From Paenibacillus cellulositrophicus (GTDB lineage Bacteria > Bacillota > Bacilli > Paenibacillales > Paenibacillaceae): 64,000 nucleotides of DNA. The DNA is taken from positions 6,043,001 to 6,107,000 of the forward strand of contig NZ_CP045295.1 of NCBI RefSeq assembly GCF_009363095.1. The letters run 5' to 3'. The notes under the pieces are model-generated. The model was given only the letters and a program-made list of their open reading frames with translations, was not told the DNA's origin and made no database searches. The translations under genes were made by a program, and so were the position numbers. The first letter of the stretch is position 1, and every line of letters starts with the position of its first letter. Positions 17,998 to 26,528 of this stretch are shown piece by piece.

Positions 17998-19257
17998 ATG
18001 ATATCATTCAAGACGCGGCCGCAGCACCGCCGCAAGACTTCCATGCAGCGCAGAAACCTGAGGGTAGCCAGCCTGGAAGGCATCCCGGCCGTGATGTTTA
18101 TGACCCTGCTCGGCGGGCAGTTTTTGACCGGTTATCTGCTGTACCTAGGCGCAAGCTCGGGTGAGATTGGATTCGTGCTGGCGATCACGACTTTTGTCAA
18201 TATCGTCCAAATTTTTGCCGCGTATCTGATCCAGAGGCTGCGCAGCCGGAAGTGGACGCTGGTGCTGTTCGTAGCCGTGCACCGGGTCATTTGGGGGAGC
18301 ACCGGTCTCGTGCCGTTTATTGTCCCGAAGCCATACTGGGTGTCCGCGTTTATCGTATTGTACACGGTGGCCTTCATGTTCAATACGCTGGGGGGCATCC
18401 TGTGGAACTCGCTTATCAGCGATATGGTCCACCCCAAAGTCAGAGGACGGTACTTCGGCATCCGGAACACGATTCTGAATGCGCTCGGAACGCTGGTGAT
18501 GTACGGGGGTGGAGTCATCCTCGATCATGAGCCGGGCGGAAAGGGATTTCTGCTGCTCTATATCATCGTCTGGGTCTGCATTGCGGCCAATATCGCCGTG
18601 TTCTTCTTCTATCCGGACATTCCGTTTGAGCGGTCCTCGGAGAAGCGTTTTATCCCGATGCTGAAAAAACCGCTGCGCGACGCTTCTTTTCTGAAGGCGA
18701 CGCTCTTCCTGGCCGGATTCCTGTTTCTGCAAAACCTGGTTGTGCCGCTGTATTCGTACGTCATGCTGGAAATGCTGCACATCAACTACCAGAAGCTGTC
18801 GCTGCTGAACGTGCTGCAAACGGTGTCCATGATGGCCAGCTTCTATGTGTGGGGTAATCTGAACGTTCGGCACAGCAACCGCAGGCTGCTGTTCTGGACG
18901 CTGCCGATCATCGCATTATCCTGCCTGTGCTGGGGGCTGCTGTCGGTACTGCCGATGCTGCCTGTGCTGATTGCGGCACACATGATTTTTGGCATCGGTG
19001 TCGGCGGATTCAACCAGCTGGCGTTCAATTTCATGATCGGCGACACGCCTAAGGCGGAGCGCCCGATGTATATGGCGATGTACGCGGCGATTACGGGTGT
19101 CGCAGCGTTCTTTGGCCCGCTGATCGGGGGCAATCTTTACGAGCTCATCGGACACTGGCCGGAATGGACCCGGATCTATGGCGTGCAGATCGTCGTCGGC
19201 CTGAGCATGCTGCTGCTGACGGTCAGTCTTGGCCGGAAGATTCTGCGGAATTCGTGA
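17998..19257 (+). CDS. MFS transporter
   Basis: A 419-residue protein with about 12 membrane helices. I chose ATG 17998 because GGAGGAG lies seven bases upstream; the longer frame starts within the promoter. The segment SLISDMVHPKVRGRYFGIRNT is the conserved loop-2/3-like motif seen in MFS proteins that are usually annotated without a substrate. Direction and cargo cannot be told. A strong terminator follows about 110 bases later. Confidence 0.85.
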   Translation: MISFKTRPQHRRKTSMQRRNLRVASLEGIPAVMFMTLLGGQFLTGYLLYLGASSGEIGFVLAITTFVNIVQIFAAYLIQRLRSRKWTLVLFVAVHRVIWGSTGLVPFIVPKPYWVSAFIVLYTVAFMFNTLGGILWNSLISDMVHPKVRGRYFGIRNTILNALGTLVMYGGGVILDHEPGGKGFLLLYIIVWVCIAANIAVFFFYPDIPFERSSEKRFIPMLKKPLRDASFLKATLFLAGFLFLQNLVVPLYSYVMLEMLHINYQKLSLLNVLQTVSMMASFYVWGNLNVRHSNRRLLFWTLPIIALSCLCWGLLSVLPMLPVLIAAHMIFGIGVGGFNQLAFNFMIGDTPKAERPMYMAMYAAITGVAAFFGPLIGGNLYELIGHWPEWTRIYGVQIVVGLSMLLLTVSLGRKILRNS

Positions 19258-19363
19258 GGGCTCGAGAAAAAAAGGCGAAGGTTAAAACTGGCCCGGGGCG
19301 GTCTGAGTTTATATACCCTGCTTGTCGATAATATTCCTAATAGAATACGAAATGGCTGAGGTA

Positions 19364-19418
19364 CCTCCCATAAGAAGACGGCAAATTGAGCTTCCGTCTT
19401 CTTGAGGGAGTTTTTTTG
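19364..19418 (+). terminator. Rho-independent terminator after the MFS gene
   Basis: AAGAAGACGG and CCGTCTTCTT form a perfect 10-bp stem, extended outside by CTCCC/GGGAG, and a run of seven T follows. Confidence 0.85.
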
Positions 19419-19438
19419 TTGCTTGAAGCTATGCAAAC

Positions 19439-19538
19439 GCGCGGAGCGTCCTCGCAACCGCCAAACACAGCGCGTCACAACAGCAAGGCGAACGTCTCTA
19501 TGGCCTTGCGCAAAGCCGGCTTTTCGCGTGAACCTTCC
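19439..19538 (+). repeat. Dispersed intergenic repeat, copy 1
   Basis: It shares its left end (GCGCGGAGCGTCCTC followed by CAACCGCCAAAC) and its right end (CTTTTCGCGTGAACCTTCC) with the copy at 19704-19803. The two copies have exactly the same length, 100 bases, while the middle has diverged. Confidence 0.8.
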
Positions 19539-19703
19539 GATTGGGTGGAAGTTGCTATTGCTTTAGCTAGGCGGATGCACGAAGCAGCGGAGAGATCGAA
19601 GGCATTCCGGAAAAGCGAAGCGGTCGCCTTTGTCCCCGAATATCCACCATTGAAATAGATTCAAGGATGTTCGGGGGCAACAGCGATTGAAGGAAGGATT
19701 CGA

Positions 19704-19803
19704 GCGCGGAGCGTCCTCACAACCGCCAAACGAGGCACCCGGGCAACGATATAGCAATGCCTCAAGCCCCAAACCAAAGTCCGTCTTTTCGCGTGAACCT
19801 TCC
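19704..19803 (+). repeat. Dispersed intergenic repeat, copy 2
   Basis: Second copy of the 100-base element, offset by 265 bases and in the same orientation. Its right end lies only nine bases before the TATAAT box upstream of gabD, so it may contribute to that gene's promoter region. Confidence 0.8.
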
Positions 19804-19812
19804 ATTCGGGGG

Positions 19813-19818
19813 TATAAT
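19813..19818 (+). promoter_or_regulatory. Probable -10 box of gabD
   Basis: A perfect TATAAT lies 42 bases before the gabD start. No good -35 hexamer is found 16-18 bases upstream, where the end of repeat copy 2 lies. Confidence 0.4.
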
Positions 19819-19859
19819 GAATAAGTAGAGGTGAATTTAGGAGCAGGGAGGAATCATTT

Positions 19860-21284
19860 ATGTTTATCAACCAAATGTATATAAATGGTGCCTGGAAGGA
19901 TGCCGCCGAGCACATCGACGTCCTGAACCCGGCCACCGGTGACGTGATCGGCACCGTACCGAACGGCGGCGCGAAGGAGGCTGGCGAAGCCGCGGATGCC
20001 GCTTATGAAGCGTTCCCGGCATGGTCCGCGCTGACGGCGGACGAGCGGGGGGCGCTGCTGATGAAATGGCACGGACTGATCGCAGAGCATACGGACGAGC
20101 TCGCCCGGATTATGACGACGGAGCAGGGCAAGCCGCTGAAGGAAGCCGCCGGCGAAATCGGCTACGCGAACAGCTTTATTTCCTGGTACGCGGAGGAGGG
20201 CAAGCGCGTCTATGGGCAGAGCATACCGGCCTCGTCCGCTTCGCAGCGGATCTGGGTGCAGAAGCAGCCGGTCGGCGTCGTGGCGGCGATCACGCCATGG
20301 AACTTCCCGGCGTCGATGATTACCCGCAAGGTTGCGCCGGCGATGGCCGCCGGCTGCACCGTCGTGATCAAGCCGTCCGAGGAGACGCCGTATACGGCCT
20401 TGAAGCTCGCTGAGCTCGCACACCAGGCCGGACTTCCGGCCGGCGTGATCAACGTGGTGACCGGCGAGGCGGCAGCGATCGCCGGCCGCTGGCAGCAGGA
20501 CGAGCGGGTGCGCAAAATTTCCTTCACCGGCTCGACCGCCGTAGGCAAGGAGCTGATGAAGGGAGCAGCCGAAACCGTCAAGAAGATTTCCTTGGAGCTG
20601 GGCGGACACGCCCCGTTTATCGTGACCGCCGCGGCGGATCTGGACAAAGCGGTGGACGGGCTGATCAAGTCCAAGTTCCGCAACGGCGGCCAGACCTGCG
20701 TCTGCACCAACCGGGTGTATGTGGATGAACGGATCGCCGGCGAGTTCACTCGCAAAGCGGCGGAACGGACGGCCGCGCTTCAGGTAGGCAACGGCATGGA
20801 GGAAGGCGTGGATATCGGTCCGCTCATCAATGCCAAAGCGGTGGACAAAGTGCTGCGGCAAATTGAGGACGCCAAAGCTAAGGGCGGGATCATCGTGACG
20901 GGCGGCGAGGCGCTGCAGCATTCCGGCGGACACTTCGTGCAGCCAACCGTGATTGAACAGGCGACGGACGACATGGAATGCATGATACACGAAACGTTTG
21001 GACCGCTTGCTCCGATTACGACCTTTCGTACGCTGGAGGAAGCCGTGCAGCGGGCCAACCGCAGTCCTTACGGGCTGGCCGCTTACGTCTTCACGGAGCG
21101 GATCCAGGAGGCGCTGTACGCCGCCGAAGCCCTCGAATACGGAATCGTCGGCGTAAACGATCCGCTGCCTTCCACGGCGCAGGCTCCGTTTGGCGGATTC
21201 AAGCAGAGCGGACTCGGACGGGAAGGCGGTCATTTCGGCATCGAAGAATACCTCGAGGTCAAATATGTATCGCTCCGGCTCTAA
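19860..21284 (+). CDS. gabD: NAD(P)-dependent succinate-semialdehyde dehydrogenase
   Basis: A 474-residue aldehyde dehydrogenase starting 12 bases after GGGAGG. It shows the oxyanion Asn in ITPWNFPASM, the glycine motif FTGSTAVGKEL, the general base Glu in LELGGHAPFIV (near residue 246) and the catalytic Cys in GGQTCVCTNR (near 280). The paired cysteines and the overall sequence fit the succinate-semialdehyde dehydrogenase class, which oxidises succinate semialdehyde to succinate at the end of GABA breakdown. No gabT is next to it, so it may serve another aldehyde. Confidence 0.9.
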   Translation: MFINQMYINGAWKDAAEHIDVLNPATGDVIGTVPNGGAKEAGEAADAAYEAFPAWSALTADERGALLMKWHGLIAEHTDELARIMTTEQGKPLKEAAGEIGYANSFISWYAEEGKRVYGQSIPASSASQRIWVQKQPVGVVAAITPWNFPASMITRKVAPAMAAGCTVVIKPSEETPYTALKLAELAHQAGLPAGVINVVTGEAAAIAGRWQQDERVRKISFTGSTAVGKELMKGAAETVKKISLELGGHAPFIVTAAADLDKAVDGLIKSKFRNGGQTCVCTNRVYVDERIAGEFTRKAAERTAALQVGNGMEEGVDIGPLINAKAVDKVLRQIEDAKAKGGIIVTGGEALQHSGGHFVQPTVIEQATDDMECMIHETFGPLAPITTFRTLEEAVQRANRSPYGLAAYVFTERIQEALYAAEALEYGIVGVNDPLPSTAQAPFGGFKQSGLGREGGHFGIEEYLEVKYVSLRL

Positions 21285-21394
21285 GCGGAGGAGCGGCCGA
21301 AAACGCGCGGTGACTGGGCGCTGCCCCAACATCCGGGAAATGCACCAGGCAGAGCTCCGACCAAGATCTCATGCAAGCCGCCAATCAAAAATAA

Positions 21395-21430
21395 AGAAGA
21401 AGCCCGAGGTGATTACCCTCGGGCTTCTTC
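21395..21430 (-). terminator. Terminator between convergent gabD and foldase genes
   Basis: GAAGAAGCCCGAGG and its complement form a near-perfect 14-15 bp stem with a six-base loop. On the - strand it is followed by TTTATTTTTG, so it mainly serves the foldase gene, but the stem could also stop gabD transcripts. Confidence 0.85.
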
Positions 21431-21443
21431 AATAACAAAGCTG

Positions 21444-22628
21444 TTATTTCGTTGTATTTGCCGCTGTATCGGCTGAGCCTGCGCCTGCAGCCGTATCGGT
21501 TGCCGCGTTAGCCGAATCGTCCAGCGAGTTGGTAATTTTGGCTTTAGACTTGAGGTCGGCAATCCAGGTCGACGCTTTGGAAGAAATGCCTTGCGTGATC
21601 AGCGTTTCCTTGATGTCAGCCTTCTTCTCGTCAAGCGTTGCCGTGTGAGCCGCTTTGCGATCGGTAACCTTGATGATATGGTAGCCGTTGCTGGACTGCA
21701 CGATGCCGCTCATTTCGCCTTTTTGCAGCTTGAACGCCGCTTCTTCAAACGGTGCTTCCATCACACCTTTGGCAAAGAAGCCTAGGTCGCCGCCGTTGTC
21801 CTTGGAGCCTGGGTCGATCGATTTCTCTTTTGCCAGCGTGGCGAAATCGGCGCCTCCCTTGAGCTGCGTCAGGATGCCTTCGGCTTCTTCCTTCGTCTTC
21901 ACCAGAATGTGGGAAGCTTTGACTTCTTCCGGCGTGTTGAAGGATGCTTTATTTTCATCAAAATATTTCTTGATATCGTCGTCGGTCACTTTTACTTCCG
22001 GTTCGAGCAGCTTGCGGATTTGCACCTGCATGTTCATTTGCTTCTTCAGGTCTTCCACCGACATGCCCGACTGCTGCAGAGCCATCTGGAATTCCTCGTC
22101 GCTGCTAAAGCCCTTCTTGATATCGTCCATTTCCTTGGTGACATCGGCATCGGTTACTTTAATGCCTTTTTTGCTCGCTTCCTGGTTGACCAGTTCTTCT
22201 GTGATGAGGCTGTCCAGCGTCTGTTTGCCGCCGGCATCCACCAGTGCGTCATAGAGCTTGTCCTTTTTAATGTCCGTGCCGTTGACCGTCGCTACCGTCG
22301 GGTTGCTACCCGAATTAAAAGGAGGCTTGATCAGCACAATGACGAGAATGACGGCAAGCACGAGCGATACGGCCATCCATACCTTGCCAGTTCCGCCGGA
22401 CCATGCTTTCGGAGCAGGAGCGGACGCCGCAGCAGACGCTTTGGGAGCAGGCGTCTTCTCTTTATTCGGCTTGGCCGGCGTCTCGCCGTCGCGCTTCATT
22501 TCGCTGAGAACCGGTGCGCCGCTCTCGGAAGGGGCTGCCGGTTTGCTGGTCCGTTCAGATGATTCCCCCGTTGTTTCGGTATTGTTCAGCTCTTCGTTGT
22601 TTAACGATTCTCTTTCTTTGTCTGTCAT
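21444..22628 (-). CDS. Membrane-anchored peptidyl-prolyl isomerase (PpiC/SurA-like)
   Basis: A 394-residue protein. Residues 1-80 are hydrophilic and rich in Glu, Pro and Ala; a single membrane helix spans about 83-102. A SurA-N-like region with TVNGTDIKKDKLYDAL follows, then a parvulin domain (ASHILVKTKEEAE...GGDLGFF...GYHIIKVTDRK). The tail is Ala/Thr-rich. It would assist folding of exported proteins outside the membrane, like PrsA. Unlike PrsA it has no lipobox and carries a long cytoplasmic tail. AAAGGAGG precedes the start. Confidence 0.88.
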   Translation of the reverse strand: MTDKERESLNNEELNNTETTGESSERTSKPAAPSESGAPVLSEMKRDGETPAKPNKEKTPAPKASAAASAPAPKAWSGGTGKVWMAVSLVLAVILVIVLIKPPFNSGSNPTVATVNGTDIKKDKLYDALVDAGGKQTLDSLITEELVNQEASKKGIKVTDADVTKEMDDIKKGFSSDEEFQMALQQSGMSVEDLKKQMNMQVQIRKLLEPEVKVTDDDIKKYFDENKASFNTPEEVKASHILVKTKEEAEGILTQLKGGADFATLAKEKSIDPGSKDNGGDLGFFAKGVMEAPFEEAAFKLQKGEMSGIVQSSNGYHIIKVTDRKAAHTATLDEKKADIKETLITQGISSKASTWIADLKSKAKITNSLDDSANAATDTAAGAGSADTAANTTK

Positions 22629-22795
22629 TAAATCTTGTCCTCCTTTAATATATGCAAAACGCTTATGGGTTCACTTTACCAGATTTGCCGTAAATAATCC
22701 TTAAGAAGACATAAATTGTGACAGATTTTTTTTAATCCTGTTTTAAGATTCGGCTGTTTGCGGCGGTTTTAATCAGGAAGCAGACGATGTGTCCA

Positions 22796-22838
22796 AATAA
22801 AAGACCGCTCCGGGCGGGAATGCCCCGGGAGCGGCCTT
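22796..22838 (-). terminator. Terminator after spoVAD
   Basis: On the - strand a GC-rich stem (GGCCGCTCCCGGGGC with GCCCGGAGCGGTC) is followed by TTTTATTT, twelve bases past the spoVAD stop. Confidence 0.85.
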
Positions 22839-22849
22839 AGCTACATGCT

Positions 22850-23860
22850 TTATTTTTGCCGTTCGATCGATACAGCGTGCGCAATACAAGGAATGCTCTC
22901 CTTCTGCTGATAGGAGAGGGGGGAGAGCAGGGCACCCGTCGCCACGACGAGGATGCGGTTCAGCTCGCCGCGCTGCATCCGGTTCAGCAGGTGGCCGTAC
23001 GTTACGACCGCCGAGCAGCCGCAGCCGCTGGCCCCGGCCTGAACATTCTGTTTACCGTAATCGTAAATCATCATACCGCAGTCCGAATAGGTCGTCTGAT
23101 GAATCGGAATGTTATGCTTCTTCAGCAGATCGTTGGCGATTTGATACCCGACCTTGGACAGGTCGCCGGTAACGATCAGGTCGTAGTAACCCGGCTCGAT
23201 CTGCAGGTCGCGGAAATGCGCTTCCATTGTGTCTACCGCTGCCGGCGCCATTGCCGCGCCCATATTGAACGGGTCGCTGATGCCCATGTCGACCACCCGG
23301 CCGATCGTGGCGGAAGTGACGTATGGCCCGTCCCCGTCCTGCGACAGGACGACCGCGCCGGCCCCGGTCACCGTAAACTGAGCCGTAGGGGGCTTTTGGG
23401 AGCCGTACTCGGTCGGATACCGGAACTGCTTCTCCACGCTGGCATTATGGCTGCATGTTCCGGAGAGCACGTAATTTGCTCCGCCCGAGTTGACGATATA
23501 AGAGGCCAGCGCGAGGCTCTCCATCGACGTGGAGCATGCTCCGAACAGGCCGAGATAAGGAATGGCCAGCGTTCTCGCGGAAAAGCTGCTGCTGATAATC
23601 TGGTTCATCAGGTCGCCGGCGAGAAAAAATTGGATTTGTCCCTCGGTCAGTCCGGCGTGCTGCACCGCCATTTTGGCCGCTTCCTCCATTAAAGCCTTTT
23701 CGGCTTTCTCCCAGCTGTCCTGTCCCAAATACATGTCGCCGTGGATAATATCGAAATCGTCTGCAAGCGGACCCTGACCCTCAAACGGGCCGACGATCGC
23801 CGCTTTCGACTTGATGGAAGGCTTGTTCTCGAACACCCAGCTTTGATGGCCTTTCAGCAT
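22850..23860 (-). CDS. spoVAD: Stage V sporulation protein AD
   Basis: A 336-residue protein with a thiolase-like fold. Visible motifs include GACSTSMESLALA, SGTCSHNASVEKQFRYPTEYG and QAGASGCGCSA, all characteristic of SpoVAD. In spore formers it binds dipicolinic acid and is needed for its uptake into the forespore through the SpoVA channel. It follows spoVAC by eight bases and is the last gene before a terminator. Expression in the forespore (sigma G) is expected from the family and was not shown here. Confidence 0.95.
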   Translation of the reverse strand: MLKGHQSWVFENKPSIKSKAAIVGPFEGQGPLADDFDIIHGDMYLGQDSWEKAEKALMEEAAKMAVQHAGLTEGQIQFFLAGDLMNQIISSSFSARTLAIPYLGLFGACSTSMESLALASYIVNSGGANYVLSGTCSHNASVEKQFRYPTEYGSQKPPTAQFTVTGAGAVVLSQDGDGPYVTSATIGRVVDMGISDPFNMGAAMAPAAVDTMEAHFRDLQIEPGYYDLIVTGDLSKVGYQIANDLLKKHNIPIHQTTYSDCGMMIYDYGKQNVQAGASGCGCSAVVTYGHLLNRMQRGELNRILVVATGALLSPLSYQQKESIPCIAHAVSIERQK

Positions 23861-23868
23861 ATGAATCC

Positions 23869-24351
23869 TTACCCCCCTACAATATTAGGATCAAAAATGA
23901 TGTAGGCGATGCCGACGCAAAAGGCTGCGACCGAACCGAACACGATGACGGGTCCGGCAACCTTGAAGATGCTGCCGCCGAGGCCGAGCACGAGCCCTTC
24001 CCGGCGGTACTCGATCGCCGCCGAAGCCATGGCGTTGGCGAAGCCGGTGACCGGGACGGCGGTTCCAGCGCCCGCCCACTGAGCAATTTTGTCATATACC
24101 CCCAAGCTGGTGAGAATGACGGAGATGATGATCATGACGCCTACGGTCGGACTCGAGGCCGCTTTTTCCTCAAAACCCCACCAGTGGATAAACATCTGCT
24201 GCACCGCCTGCCCGAGCAGGCAGATAAGGCCGCCGACGAGAAAGGCCCTGTATAAATTTTTGAACGTAAACTTGCTGGGCTCTCGCTTTTTGGCCAATTC
24301 CTGATATTCCTGCTGGACAGGCGTCAGTTTCTTCTTCTTTTTGCTGACCAT
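23869..24351 (-). CDS. spoVAC: Stage V sporulation protein AC
   Basis: A 160-residue protein with a basic N-terminus (MVSKKKKKLTPVQQEYQ) and four hydrophobic segments. The block GAGTAVPVTGFANAMASAAIEY is diagnostic for SpoVAC, the membrane component that acts as a mechanosensitive dipicolinate channel in Bacillus. TAGGAG lies nine bases before the ATG and overlaps the end of the upstream DUF421 gene. Confidence 0.95.
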   Translation of the reverse strand: MVSKKKKKLTPVQQEYQELAKKREPSKFTFKNLYRAFLVGGLICLLGQAVQQMFIHWWGFEEKAASSPTVGVMIIISVILTSLGVYDKIAQWAGAGTAVPVTGFANAMASAAIEYRREGLVLGLGGSIFKVAGPVIVFGSVAAFCVGIAYIIFDPNIVGG

Positions 24352-24363
24352 GCTGCTTCACTC

Positions 24364-25242
24364 CTAACGGGTTAATAATGGCTTGACGTTTGAGATAACC
24401 TGCTCCAGCTGGGCGGACACCTGCTCGTACATCGCCTTGTTCTGCTCGTTTTTGGTCGAAAGTCCGTACATCTCCAGGTCCGCCTGGCATTTTTTGAGAT
24501 CCGCATACAGCATCGCTTTCTGCTGCGGCTCGGGAACCTTGATCTGATCGTCGAAGAGGTCGACGTACAGCTGTCCGTACGCATCCACCTGCCCGATAAA
24601 GACGTTGTCCAGCGATACGCCCAGCTTTTCGAGCTCGGTATGTATCCAGCGCCGGTTCAGGCCCCTTGTAGCCAGCGGCTCGTCCATGATTTTGCCGTCC
24701 AGAATGACCGTCTGCGGCTCGCTCTCCGGCCCGACCTTGATGCCGAGATGGGTGGGGGTCAGCGGTTGATTTTCTTTTTTCATCAGCACGTTGATCTGTC
24801 CGTTCGGCTCCATGATCGCAAACTCGACCTCCGCCGTTTTAAAGGCGTTTTTCCCGCGGAGCTGCTCCATAAGCTCTTCGTTCGTCAGCCGCTCCTTCTT
24901 CAGATTGTCCTCCATGATCTTGCCGTCCTTGATCAGCACGGTACTGGTGCTGTCAATGAAATCCCGGGCTTTCTTGCTCTTTAACTGCAAAAATTCAATC
25001 ATGAGCGAAACGGCTACCCACACGGCGAGGGAAATGACGCCAAGGTACCAGGTGGCTTTCAAATCAAGCGAGATGGAGGCCGCCAGGTCACCGATCGTGA
25101 TCCCCGTAATGTACTCGAAGAAGGACAGCTGGGAGATTTGTCTTTTGCCCAAGAGACGGGTCAAGGCAAACAGAAAGACCACAGAAGCCAAAGTCCGAAC
25201 GATAACCTCTATCCAATCCGGCATATCTATAAATTCCTCCAT
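24364..25242 (-). CDS. DUF421 (YetF-like) membrane protein fused to a C-terminal DUF1657 domain
   Basis: A 292-residue protein. Residues 1-95 contain about three membrane helices and the DUF421 core (TRLLGKRQISQLSFFEYITGI). The middle domain includes STSTVLIKDGKIMEDNL and TVILDGKIM. The last 50 residues align with the stand-alone DUF1657 protein at 25370-25576: L.LK..QA.LE...LST.N...K....Q...Q..Q....V. Genes of both families accompany spoVAC-spoVAD-spoVAEb in mobile spoVA operons. It is the first gene of the operon here. The function is unknown; a role in spore membrane or heat resistance is inference. Confidence 0.88.
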   Translation of the reverse strand: MEEFIDMPDWIEVIVRTLASVVFLFALTRLLGKRQISQLSFFEYITGITIGDLAASISLDLKATWYLGVISLAVWVAVSLMIEFLQLKSKKARDFIDSTSTVLIKDGKIMEDNLKKERLTNEELMEQLRGKNAFKTAEVEFAIMEPNGQINVLMKKENQPLTPTHLGIKVGPESEPQTVILDGKIMDEPLATRGLNRRWIHTELEKLGVSLDNVFIGQVDAYGQLYVDLFDDQIKVPEPQQKAMLYADLKKCQADLEMYGLSTKNEQNKAMYEQVSAQLEQVISNVKPLLTR

Positions 25243-25369
25243 TCCAGATCTTTGCTTTAAACGCGGATAACAAAATTATTTGCAGTATCTTCTCGTTTTA
25301 TGAATTTTTTGATTTCAGACAGGTTAGATTATGTTTCGTACTTATCCTGTAAAGGAGGTGAAAGTAACA

Positions 25370-25576
25370 ATGACCGTTGCATCCCAAGTCAAAACGACAC
25401 TTGCATCCCTGAAAAGCGCCCAAGCCAGCTTGGAGACGTTTGCTCTCAGCACGCAAAACCAGGAAGCTAAAAACCTGTTCTCTCAAGCTGCCCAGCAAAC
25501 CCAGCAAATCGTGCAGCAGGTGGAAAGCCGGGTACAACAGCTTGAAAACGAGGAGCCTCAATATAAAGGATTCTAA
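25370..25576 (+). CDS. DUF1657 family small protein
   Basis: A 68-residue, helical, Gln-rich soluble protein. The start at 25370 is set by a very strong AAAGGAGGTG seven bases upstream. It is divergent from the DUF421-DUF1657 fusion gene and clearly related to its tail. The family is confined to spore formers and usually sits in spoVA-type operons. Molecular role unknown. Confidence 0.85.
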   Translation: MTVASQVKTTLASLKSAQASLETFALSTQNQEAKNLFSQAAQQTQQIVQQVESRVQQLENEEPQYKGF

Positions 25577-25635
25577 TTCTTTAATTGATCCCCGATATCA
25601 GGCCATACCGCTCCAGTCCAATAACGTTTTGCCTT

Positions 25636-25662
25636 AAGCACCGGTTTTGCCGGTGCTTTTTG
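25636..25662 (+). terminator. Terminator after the DUF1657 gene
   Basis: AAGCACCGG / CCGGTGCTT form a perfect 9-bp stem with a five-base loop and a T run. Confidence 0.85.
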
Positions 25663-25787
25663 CTTATGCTACAGCTGACAAATTCTGATCAGGATAAGCG
25701 TGACAAAGGCCGGGTCTTCATGGATAATATTAAAGTCATACCGGATGGCAGAAGCGGGGGTTTATAGAGAGAGGAGTACATATAGAT

Positions 25788-26429
25788 ATGAGAGCAAATC
25801 AAAGACGGCTGAATAAGCTGTTAGTTATGAGCCTGGTGCTGGGCGTGCTGTTCGTGATCATGATGGTCCTGGTCGGAGCGGACCGGATCGCCTGGTTTGA
25901 CCAATCGATCATCTATGCAGTTCAGGGGATGGAGAATGAGGGGTTGACCCGAATCATGAAGGGCTTCACCTTCCTTGGGTCATCGCTCGTGGCGACGCTG
26001 CTGAGCGTGATCGCGTTCCTGTTTCTGTGGCTGGTTTTGCGGCACCGCAAGGAGCTGCTGATGTTTCTCTTGTCAGTGGGAGGATCGGAAATTTGGAATA
26101 TCATCATCAAAAATTGGATGCATCGGCAGCGCCCCAACACGCACCGGCTGATCGAAATCAGCGGATTCAGCTTTCCGAGCGGGCACTCGATGGCTGCGTT
26201 CGCCCTGTACGGGACGCTGACTTACTTGCTGTGGAGGCATATTCCCGCGCTGGCCGGAAGAATTGCGATGATCGTTATCGGGGTGGCCCTGACGCTGCTG
26301 ATCGGGATCAGCCGGATCTATCTCGGGGTGCATTATCCGAGCGACGTCTTCGGCGGGTATTTGGCGAGCGCAACGTGGCTGATGCTGTCCATTTATTTCT
26401 TTGAAAAGTACTGGAAGCCAAGGCCATAG
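25788..26429 (+). CDS. PAP2-family membrane phosphatase
   Basis: A 213-residue protein with five to six membrane helices. All three PAP2 motifs are present: K108...R115-P116, PSGHS at 130-134, and SRIYLGVHYPSD with Ser175, Arg176, His182 and Asp186. It should remove phosphate from a lipid such as undecaprenyl pyrophosphate or phosphatidic acid on the outer face. GAGAGGAG precedes the ATG by about 11 bases, slightly long. Confidence 0.93.
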   Translation: MRANQRRLNKLLVMSLVLGVLFVIMMVLVGADRIAWFDQSIIYAVQGMENEGLTRIMKGFTFLGSSLVATLLSVIAFLFLWLVLRHRKELLMFLLSVGGSEIWNIIIKNWMHRQRPNTHRLIEISGFSFPSGHSMAAFALYGTLTYLLWRHIPALAGRIAMIVIGVALTLLIGISRIYLGVHYPSDVFGGYLASATWLMLSIYFFEKYWKPRP

Positions 26430-26528
26430 GCGCCAGGAAATGAAAACCGTACATCAGGCGGCAGAAACTTGCATGAAAACGCCTCGCTCGCGTAATATGA
26501 TTGCATAAAGATCTTTTTAAAGGAAAGG

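Larger units (their letters stand above)
19258..19859. other. 602-base non-coding gap with terminator and two diverged repeat copies
   Basis: The gap contains a terminator (19364-19418), two related 100-base segments (19439-19538 and 19704-19803) and a TATAAT box (19813-19818) before gabD. Short open frames across the repeats lack ribosome binding sites and look spurious. The piece between the copies (19539-19703) shows nothing I recognise. Confidence 0.7.

Noticed and set aside
19386..19658. 90-residue open frame through repeat copy 1
   Set aside because: It starts inside the terminator hairpin, has no ribosome binding site, and follows the 100-base repeat rather than a protein family.
19854..21332. 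492-residue open frame on - across gabD
   Set aside because: The + strand protein shows all aldehyde dehydrogenase motifs; the - frame shows none.
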